This document shows, one piece after another, positions 1 through 4,304 of a DNA stretch of 5,469 bases. This stretch comes from Bacillota bacterium (GTDB lineage: Bacteria; Bacillota; Clostridia; Christensenellales; Aristaeellaceae), in assembly GCA_023458835.1 (NCBI GenBank), contig JAEWWY010000289.1:1-5469 (forward strand). The letters are read 5' to 3'. The notes under the pieces were generated by a model. That model searched no databases, had not been told where the DNA came from, and worked only from the letters and a program-made list of their open reading frames with translations. Position 1 is the stretch's first letter, and each line of letters starts with the position of its first letter. The position numbers and the translations under genes are program-made.

Positions 1-2260
1 GGTTGAGGGTGCCCACCAGGTATCCGGTAATGCGGCGGATACGCTCAAAGGGTTGCCCGTTTTCCTCCCGGCCGCACTGGGGGCAGCTATCGCCGATGAT
101 GCCGTTATAGCCGCAAAGGGGATCGCGGTCTATCGGATGGTTGATGGAGCCGTAGCCCACACCCTTGTCGTGCATGAACCGGACCACCTTTTCAAAGGCA
201 TCCAGGTTTTGCAGGGGATCGCCATCCATTTCCACATAGCTGATGTGGCCGGCGTTGGTCAGCTCGTGATAGGGCGCCTCAATGCTGATCTTGTCAAAGG
301 CGCTGATGGGATAGTATACCGGCACATGGAAGCTGTTTGTATAGTAATTGCGGTCGGTCACGCCGGGGATCACGCCAAAGCGCTCCCGGTCCATGCGCAC
401 GAAACGGCCTGAAAGCCCCTCGGCCGGGGTAGCAAGCAACGTATAGTTCAGCTTGCGTTCATGGCTCAATTTATCCAGATAACCGCGCATGGCCCCAATA
501 ATCTCCAAGCCCAGGTTCTGGCTCTCTTCGCTTTCACCATGGTGCGCGCCCCGCAGGGCCTTCAGCGTTTCTGCCAGGCCGATGAAGCCAATCGACAGCG
601 TGCCGTGCTTAATGACCTCACGGATCTCATCGTTCCAGTCCAGCTTCTCGGAATCCAGCCACACGCCCTCCCCCATCAGGAAGGGAAAGTTGCGCACCTT
701 TTTGCGGGCGATGATCTCAAAATGCTCGTCCAACTGCCCTACCCCCAGGGCAAGCTTGCGCTCCAGTTCATCAAAGAACCACTGCACATCACCGTTTGCC
801 TTGATGGCGATGCGGGGCAGGTTGATGGAGGTAAAGGAAACATTGCCCCGGCGAGGGGATGTCTCCCGCTCCGGATCATGTACGTTCCCCATCACCCGGG
901 TGCGGCAGCCCATGTAGGCGATCTCCGTCTCCGGATGGCCTTCCTTATAATACTTCTTGTTGAAAGGCGCATCCAGGAAGGAAAAGTTGGGGAACAGCCT
1001 TTTCGCGCTTACGCGGATGGCCAGGCGGTACAGGTCATAATTGGGATCGCCGGGGTTGAAGGATGTACCCTCCTTGACCCGGAAGATCTGAATGGGGAAG
1101 ATGGGCGTCTCCCCGTGGCCCAGCCCGGCCTCTGTCGCCAGGAGCAGGTTGCGCACCGCCATGCGGCCCTCGGGCGACGTATCCATGCCATAGTTGATGG
1201 AGGAGAACGGCGTCTGCGCCCCTGCCCGGCTATTCATGGTGTTCAGGTTGTGGATCAGCGCCTCCATGGCCTGGAAGGTGGCCTTGTCCGTTTCCTTTTC
1301 CGCCTTGTGCCTGGCAAAATCAAGAATCTGCTCCTGCAGCTTGTCATCGGCTGCCGCGCTCAGCCTTTCCTTCATGGCGGCACGGAAAGCGGGATCCTCC
1401 TCCAGCCGGGGTGTCAGACCCTGCCCCTTCAACTCCTCTACCCATTCCCGCGCCTTTTGATCGGCGTTTTCCATATCGCACAAAAGCTCCAGAGCCCGGG
1501 AAAGGTTATCCCGGTAGCGCTTGATGTATGTCTTCTTCACACCGGGGGCCATGCCATAGTCGAAATTGACTACGCTCTGACCGCCATGCTGATCGTTTTG
1601 ATTGGCCTGAATGGCAATGCAGGCCAGTGCGGAATAGCTGTAAATATCGTTGGGCTCCCTTAAAACACCGTGGCCGGTGCTGAAGCCGCTGCGGAACAAT
1701 GCCAGCAGATCAATCTGGCAGCAGGTGGTGGTCAGGGTATAAAAGTCCAGGTCATGGATGTGGATATCCCCTTCCCGGTGCGCCTGGGAGAACTTGGGGT
1801 CTATCACATACATGTCATAGAATTGCTTGGCGCCTTCGGAGCCGAATTTCAGCATCGCTCCCATGGCGGTATCGCCGTTGATGTTGGCGTTCTCCCGCTT
1901 GATATCCGAATCGATGGCATCCTTATAGGCAATATCCTCAAATATCCTCATCAGGCGGGTGTTCATTTCCCGCACGCGGCTGCGCTCGGCCCGGTAGAGG
2001 ATATAGGCCTTGGCGGAGCGCACAAAGCCCTTTTCAATCAGTACGCGCTCTACCGCGTCCTGCACTTCTTCCACCGTGGGTTCGCCGGAAATGCCCTCGC
2101 TGGCCTCAAGCTCTTCCATCACCTGCTGCGCAAGCGCTTTTGCCGTCTCTATCCCCTTGGCGCTGCCGCTGGCAGAAAATGCCTTTAAAATCGCCTGCTC
2201 GATCTTGTCGATATCAAAGGGCATCGTCCGCCCGTCCCGCTTTTTGATGGAAGTAATCAT
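1..2260 (-). CDS. nrdD: Anaerobic (class III) ribonucleoside-triphosphate reductase, C-terminal end cut off by window
   Basis: Reduces ribonucleoside triphosphates to dNTPs without oxygen, using a glycyl radical set by an activase (NrdG, not in the window). 753 codons are visible and the frame is open to the left edge. Residues 1 to about 95 form an ATP-cone, the allosteric nucleotide domain (start MITSIKKRDGRTMPFDIDKI). The catalytic part shows HIHD at 167-170, a Cys pair at 180-181, a substrate-site NQNDQHGGQ at 220-228, and Cys452 in YMGCR, which matches the thiyl-radical cysteine. Near the end are a zinc-site region (Cys716, Cys726, Cys729) and the glycyl-radical segment RITGYL with Gly746. 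Probably only some 20-30 residues are missing. The start is ATG at 2260 with AGGAGG nine bases upstream. The frame has no internal stop or frameshift. The first cysteine of the usual zinc quartet appears to be Asp713. Motifs are seen directly; roles come from the NrdD family. Confidence 0.97.
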   Translation of the reverse strand, partial: MITSIKKRDGRTMPFDIDKIEQAILKAFSASGSAKGIETAKALAQQVMEELEASEGISGEPTVEEVQDAVERVLIEKGFVRSAKAYILYRAERSRVREMNTRLMRIFEDIAYKDAIDSDIKRENANINGDTAMGAMLKFGSEGAKQFYDMYVIDPKFSQAHREGDIHIHDLDFYTLTTTCCQIDLLALFRSGFSTGHGVLREPNDIYSYSALACIAIQANQNDQHGGQSVVNFDYGMAPGVKKTYIKRYRDNLSRALELLCDMENADQKAREWVEELKGQGLTPRLEEDPAFRAAMKERLSAAADDKLQEQILDFARHKAEKETDKATFQAMEALIHNLNTMNSRAGAQTPFSSINYGMDTSPEGRMAVRNLLLATEAGLGHGETPIFPIQIFRVKEGTSFNPGDPNYDLYRLAIRVSAKRLFPNFSFLDAPFNKKYYKEGHPETEIAYMGCRTRVMGNVHDPERETSPRRGNVSFTSINLPRIAIKANGDVQWFFDELERKLALGVGQLDEHFEIIARKKVRNFPFLMGEGVWLDSEKLDWNDEIREVIKHGTLSIGFIGLAETLKALRGAHHGESEESQNLGLEIIGAMRGYLDKLSHERKLNYTLLATPAEGLSGRFVRMDRERFGVIPGVTDRNYYTNSFHVPVYYPISAFDKISIEAPYHELTNAGHISYVEMDGDPLQNLDAFEKVVRFMHDKGVGYGSINHPIDRDPLCGYNGIIGDSCPQCGREENGQPFERIRRITGYLVGTLN

Positions 2261-2269
2261 GCTGTCCAG

Positions 2270-2275
2270 CCTCCT
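2270..2275 (-). promoter_or_regulatory. Ribosome binding site of nrdD
   Basis: A perfect AGGAGG on the minus strand, nine bases before the ATG at 2260. It fixes the nrdD start, and the protein there begins directly with the ATP-cone, as expected for the family. Confidence 0.9.
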
Positions 2276-2366
2276 AATTACAATTCTTTCGTGCGTCCTG
2301 CCTTTTCCGGAACAAAAAATCAATCCCTGCTTAAAGTGGCCGGGAAGAAGCGCTGCGCTTTGCTTA

Positions 2367-2384
2367 TGGCTGGGGCCCCAGCCA
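2367..2384. repeat. Perfect 18-bp palindrome in nrdD leader
   Basis: TGGCTGGGG followed by CCCCAGCCA is an uninterrupted 18-bp palindrome, very GC-rich. As RNA it would fold with a GGCC tetraloop. No T run follows on either strand, so it is not a simple terminator. It could be an RNA stabiliser or a protein site; a role is not shown by the sequence. Confidence 0.6.
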
Positions 2385-2449
2385 CAGAATCTTGATTTTG
2401 CGACAACTTTTTCACGCACACATCGTGCCCATGTCGAAAGAGCATTGTC

Positions 2450-2478
2450 ATTATAGTGCGTCCGATTCCGCCTGTCAA
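2450..2478 (-). promoter_or_regulatory. Promoter of nrdD, perfect sigma-A consensus
   Basis: On the minus strand TTGACA (2478-2473) is followed after exactly 17 bases by TATAAT (2455-2450). Both hexamers are perfect matches to the primary sigma factor consensus. Expected start of transcription is near 2443. Such a strong promoter normally needs a repressor, and the NrdR-like sites lie directly upstream of, and touching, the -35 box. A weaker alternative pair, TTGATA (2510-2505) and TATATG (2487-2482), also 17 bases apart, lies upstream and would be covered by those sites. Confidence 0.88.
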
Positions 2479-2493
2479 TACCATATATGGTCA
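2478..2493. promoter_or_regulatory. NrdR-box-like operator, promoter-proximal
   Basis: The 16-mer ATACCATATATGGTCA agrees with the published NrdR consensus (acaCwAtATaTwGtgt) at 11 of 16 positions by my count, and contains the perfect 12-bp palindrome ACCATATATGGT. It shares one base with the nrdD -35 box. NrdR is the zinc-finger/ATP-cone repressor of ribonucleotide reductase genes. On its own this match is moderate; the spacing to the second box makes it convincing. Confidence 0.72.
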
Positions 2494-2508
2494 CATTTTG
2501 TGCCTATC

Positions 2509-2524
2509 AATCTATATATAGTGC
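2509..2524. promoter_or_regulatory. NrdR-box-like operator, distal
   Basis: The 16-mer AATCTATATATAGTGC matches the NrdR consensus at 13 of 16 positions, including the whole CwATATATwG core. It lies 31 bp centre to centre from the proximal box, with 15 bp between them, about three helical turns. That is the tandem arrangement known for NrdR sites upstream of nrd operons. Confidence 0.8.
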
Positions 2525-2565
2525 ACTGTTAAGGCACCGCCTTGCTTTCGGGCTTCGCGCCGGCC

Positions 2566-2618
2566 AAAATATTTTTTTCAGGCCACGCGTTGACAGATAC
2601 CGTGGAAGAGATTATGAT
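2566..2618 (+). promoter_or_regulatory. Promoter of the corA transcription unit
   Basis: TTGACA at 2590-2595 and TATGAT at 2613-2618 are separated by 17 bases, a near-consensus sigma-A promoter on the plus strand. An A/T tract with seven consecutive T (about 2566-2579) lies where an UP element would contact RNA polymerase alpha subunits. Transcription is expected to start near 2625, giving a leader of about 190 nt before corA. Confidence 0.8.
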
Positions 2619-2676
2619 AGGAAAGCGGAAGTGCGAGGCTTAAGGCCATGCCGCCGTAAGAAAGGAGAGGACCGCC

Positions 2677-2751
2677 GTGGAAGGCGACCCGTACAGTACC
2701 ATAACGGCACGTACCCACACGCGCGCGCGGTCTGCTCCTGTGGCTTTGTAA
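2677..2751 (+). CDS. Putative 24-residue leader peptide upstream of corA
   Basis: A GTG codon at 2677 is preceded by AAAGGAGAGG (2661-2670) with six bases between, a strong Shine-Dalgarno in the right place. The frame runs 24 codons to TAA at 2749. The peptide begins MEGDPYSTITA, then has four Arg within eight residues (12-18 region), and ends SAPVAL. No membrane segment or known domain is present. Its ribosome binding site lies in one arm of the main leader helix and its 3' codons in the other, so translation and RNA folding exclude each other. It resembles in logic the leader peptides mgtL and corL of enteric Mg2+ transporter genes, where Asp/Glu/Pro codons near the start matter for mgtL; no sequence relation is claimed. 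GTG start and short length leave chance as an alternative. Confidence 0.5.
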   Translation: MEGDPYSTITARTHTRARSAPVAL

Positions 2752-2770
2752 GCTACCTGTCAGCCTCCCG

Positions 2771-2813
2771 CCTGCCTTTGCGTGTGCGTGCCACACAGAA
2801 AGGCAGGTTTTTT
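2771..2813 (+). terminator. Intrinsic terminator in the corA leader (attenuator)
   Basis: CCTGCCTTT (2771-2779) pairs perfectly with AAAGGCAGG (2799-2807), capped by a further five-pair stem GTGTG/CACAC (2782-2786 with 2792-2796) and a CGTGC loop. Six T follow at 2808-2813. The ATG of corA begins one base after the T run. The terminator therefore lies between promoter and gene, which is the mark of conditional termination. The 3' arm also holds the corA ribosome binding site, so the hairpin would block translation as well. An alternative partner for the 5' arm is AAAGGAGAGG (2661-2670), with an internal mismatch. Confidence 0.85.
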
Positions 2814-2814
2814 G

Positions 2815-3747
2815 ATGAGGAGGATTTTCAAGACCGTAGACGATCATCTGGTGGAGTGCACCACCCTGGAGAAGGGCTGCTGGGTGCACCTGCAAAACCC
2901 CACCAAAGAGGAAATCGATGGCTTGAATGCCCGCTTTGCGCTGGATCCCACCTACCTGATGGCCGCCCTGGACGAAGAGGAAAGCGCCCGCATTGAGCAT
3001 GATGACGGGCAGACTTTGATTATCGTCGACATCCCTTATGTGGAAGTGGAGGGCAGCGGCTATATTTATAGCACCATCCCCATGGGGATTATCCTGGTGG
3101 ATGAGGTCATTATCACCGTCGCTACCAGGGAGACGCCCATCATCGCCGATTTTACGGAGGAGAGGGTCAGGGGGTTCTGGACCCACAAGCGCACCCGGTT
3201 TATCCTGCAGCTATTGCACCGCAACGCTTCCCGCTTTTTGGCCTACCTGAAGCAGATTGACAAGGCCAGCATGCATGTGCAGGAGAAGCTGGAAAAATCC
3301 CTGAAGAACCGCGAGCTTCTGCAAATGATGAAGCTGGAAAAATCCCTGGTGTTCTTCAGCACCTCCCTGAAGGGCAATGAGACCGTCATGGAAAAGATGC
3401 TTCGCCTGGACGCCTTGAAAAAGTTTCCCGATGATACGGACTTACTGGAAGACGTCATCATCGAGAACAAGCAGGCCATGGAGATGTGTACCATCTATCG
3501 GGATATCATGTCCGGTACCATGGATGCCTTTGCCTCCATCATCAGCAACAATCTGAATATCGTTATGAAGGTGCTCACAAGCCTCACCATGGTCGTAGCC
3601 ATCCCCTCGCTGGTAGCCGCCCTCTGGGGTATGAACGTGAGCGTCCCCTTTCAGGAATCCCCCTACGGTTTCTGGATCGTGGCGGCGATCTCCGTCTTCA
3701 GCGCGCTGCTGGCCGGGTTTTTCCTGTGGCGCAAAAAAATGTTTTAG
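2815..3747 (+). CDS. corA: CorA-family magnesium (divalent cation) transporter
   Basis: A 310-residue inner-membrane channel of the CorA family, which acts as a pentamer and brings Mg2+ (in some members Co2+ or Ni2+) into the cell. Residues 1 to about 240 are the cytosolic funnel, ending in a long helical, highly charged part (about 120-245). TM1 is about 251-271 and ends in the signature GMN at 272-274 (LWGMNVSVPF, rather than the common YGMNF). TM2 is about 284-304, followed by the basic tail WRKKMF. Length and topology are normal. I chose ATG at 2815: the family usually begins about here (RIFKTVDDHL), and GGCAGG lies seven bases upstream. A longer frame from GTG 2782 would start inside the terminator stem. 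It is probably a single-gene unit controlled by the leader attenuator. Substrate specificity cannot be told from sequence. Confidence 0.94.
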   Translation: MRRIFKTVDDHLVECTTLEKGCWVHLQNPTKEEIDGLNARFALDPTYLMAALDEEESARIEHDDGQTLIIVDIPYVEVEGSGYIYSTIPMGIILVDEVIITVATRETPIIADFTEERVRGFWTHKRTRFILQLLHRNASRFLAYLKQIDKASMHVQEKLEKSLKNRELLQMMKLEKSLVFFSTSLKGNETVMEKMLRLDALKKFPDDTDLLEDVIIENKQAMEMCTIYRDIMSGTMDAFASIISNNLNIVMKVLTSLTMVVAIPSLVAALWGMNVSVPFQESPYGFWIVAAISVFSALLAGFFLWRKKMF

Positions 3748-3748
3748 C

Positions 3749-3796
3749 CCAGGGGCTCTGCCCCTGGACCCCGCTAAAGGGATAAAATCCCTTTAG
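3749..3796. repeat. Double hairpin directly after corA, possible dispersed intergenic repeat
   Basis: Two strong hairpins stand side by side, starting two bases after the corA stop. The first pairs CCAGGGGC (3749-3756) with GCCCCTGG (3760-3767). The second pairs CTAAAGGGAT (3774-3783) with ATCCCTTTAG (3787-3796). Neither is followed by a T run. Similar G/C-hairpin plus AAAGGG-hairpin units occur, to my recollection, in several copies in some Clostridia genomes, so this may be a REP-like element. The sequence alone shows only the structure; it could also act as an mRNA 3' stabiliser. Confidence 0.55.
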
Positions 3797-3822
3797 AATC
3801 CCCATTGTGAATATAAGATGTG

Positions 3823-3870
3823 AAAGCCTGCCTCTTCCAAGCATATTGCGGATGGAATGGGCAGGCTTTT
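3823..3870. terminator. Terminator between the convergent corA and dUTPase genes
   Basis: AAAGCCTGCC (3823-3832) pairs perfectly with GGCAGGCTTT (3860-3869), with an inner stem TTCCA/TGGAA (3835-3839 with 3853-3857). On the plus strand it ends in TTTT then an A/T-rich stretch, fitting corA termination. On the minus strand the terminal T run is only TTT, so termination of the dUTPase transcript here is possible but weaker. Confidence 0.72.
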
Positions 3871-3887
3871 GTATAAATATAATGGGA

Positions 3888-3914
3888 TGCCAAAGGTACT
3901 TTATCTCTTTGGCA
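3888..3914 (-). terminator. Hairpin downstream of the dUTPase gene, possible terminator
   Basis: TGCCAAAG (3888-3895) pairs with CTTTGGCA (3907-3914) around an 11-base loop, 12 bases past the dUTPase stop on the minus strand. No good T run follows, so it may only protect the 3' end, or work together with the hairpin at 3823-3870. Confidence 0.4.
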
Positions 3915-3925
3915 GGAGTCCCGGG

Positions 3926-4291
3926 TCATTCCCCCAGCGCATACCCCTGCTTCGCACTTTGACCCTGCTGGCGGCGGAAGTTTTCACTGTTCTTTTCCTT
4001 ATATATGGTATACAGTTCTTCCGGCGTCATGCCCGCCTGCAGGCACATGCTCACGAAAAAATGGAGGATGTCCACCAGTTCTTCCTTCACGGCTTGCTCA
4101 TTGACGGGCTTTTTGTTTTTCCACCGTTTGAAGTTCACTTCGTCGATCAGTTCCGAAAGCTCCGAGATCATGGCCAGCGTTTGCTTTTGAATCCACTCCT
4201 CGGGGGAAATGTGTTCCAGGTGCCGGGAAACCACCAGGGATTCATTGAATTTCCGCTGCAGGGCGAAAATCTCATCCAGCTTGTCGGCCAT
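3926..4291 (-). CDS. Dimeric-type dUTPase (all-alpha NTP pyrophosphohydrolase, MazG-like superfamily)
   Basis: Predicted to hydrolyse dUTP to dUMP and pyrophosphate in the cytosol, keeping uracil out of DNA and feeding dTMP synthesis. The 121-residue protein is all helical. Mg2+-binding acidic pairs are E44/E47 in SELSELIDE and E71/D74 in EELVDILHF. RWK at 56-58 and the C-terminal KNSENFRRQ (100-108) followed by GY (116-117) match the Campylobacter-type dimeric dUTPase (dUTPase_2) better than MazG itself. It is shorter than the Campylobacter enzyme and lacks its long insert, as in many Firmicutes homologues. The ATG at 4291 is supported by AAGGGG eight to nine bases upstream, overlapping the stop of the M16 gene; an upstream extension of the frame overlaps that gene and lacks family similarity. 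It is co-transcribed with the M16 peptidase, 13 nt apart. Activity on dCTP or other nucleotides is an alternative. Confidence 0.85.
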   Translation of the reverse strand: MADKLDEIFALQRKFNESLVVSRHLEHISPEEWIQKQTLAMISELSELIDEVNFKRWKNKKPVNEQAVKEELVDILHFFVSMCLQAGMTPEELYTIYKEKNSENFRRQQGQSAKQGYALGE

Positions 4292-4304
4292 GGCCGCGGC
4301 CCCC

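Larger units (their letters stand above)
2261..2443 (-). other. Long 5' leader of nrdD, rich in inverted repeats
   Basis: If transcription starts about seven bases past the -10 box, nrdD mRNA has a leader of about 180 nt. Its structures, in order of transcription, are: a hairpin closed by CGACA/TGTCG (2432-2436 with 2401-2405) around GCAC/GTGC (2425-2428 with 2416-2419); an 18-bp palindrome at 2367-2384; and a 13-base inverted repeat centred at 2354. A short T run at about 2315-2320 follows. I do not recognise a riboswitch: the cobalamin B12-box and other familiar motifs are absent. I see no small ORF with a ribosome binding site. Whether the leader regulates anything is open. Confidence 0.5.
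2625..2814 (+). ncRNA. Structured attenuator leader of corA, class not recognised
   Basis: By eye the leader folds into several helices. GAGGCT (2635-2640) can close a junction with AGCCTC (2762-2767). A 13-position helix joins 2663-2675 to 2727-2739 with one A-G mismatch and one G-U pair, and GTGG/CCAC (2677-2680 with 2715-2718) lies inside it. A seven-pair hairpin joins 2740-2746 to 2750-2756. The leader ends in a terminator just before the corA ATG. This is the layout of a riboswitch or translation-coupled attenuator. M-box (ykoK) Mg2+ riboswitch blocks such as GGUGAGGCUCCU and ACGCCAAUGGGU are absent, and it does not resemble the Mn2+, Ni/Co or T-box classes as I know them. A Mg2+ link is inferred only from the gene it controls. 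Confidence 0.65.

Noticed and set aside
461..1663. 400-residue plus-strand ORF opposite nrdD, with others at 53-412 and 1670-2188
   Set aside because: They lie antisense to the clear NrdD frame, have no family-like sequence or ribosome binding site, and are explained by GC-rich codon use on the opposite strand.
2300..2350. Attenuator-type terminator in the nrdD leader (UCCC/GGGA stem before a T run)
   Set aside because: The stem is only about four pairs with a long loop, too weak to call a terminator.
2444..2459. A third NrdR-like box over the nrdD -10 region
   Set aside because: Only about 9 of 16 positions match, the centre is not palindromic, and the spacing to the next box is 34 rather than 31 bp.
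2716..2729. Alternating CACACGCGCGCGCG run as a possible Z-DNA or repeat element
   Set aside because: It is short and is explained by the Arg/Ala/Thr codons of the putative leader peptide and one arm of the leader helix.
2625..2770. M-box Mg2+ riboswitch or T-box in the corA leader
   Set aside because: Apart from short GAGGCT and ACCGC-like stretches the conserved blocks and their order are missing. A covariance search would settle it.
2782..2814. GTG at 2782 as corA start, adding 11 residues
   Set aside because: It lies inside the terminator stem, lacks a good ribosome binding site, and the extra residues do not resemble a CorA N-terminus; ATG 2815 fits the family.
2578..3186. 202-residue minus-strand ORF and a 169-residue plus-strand ORF (2487-2996) across the corA promoter, leader and 5' end
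   Set aside because: Both run across the promoter, the leader hairpins and the corA coding region in other frames and encode nothing recognisable.
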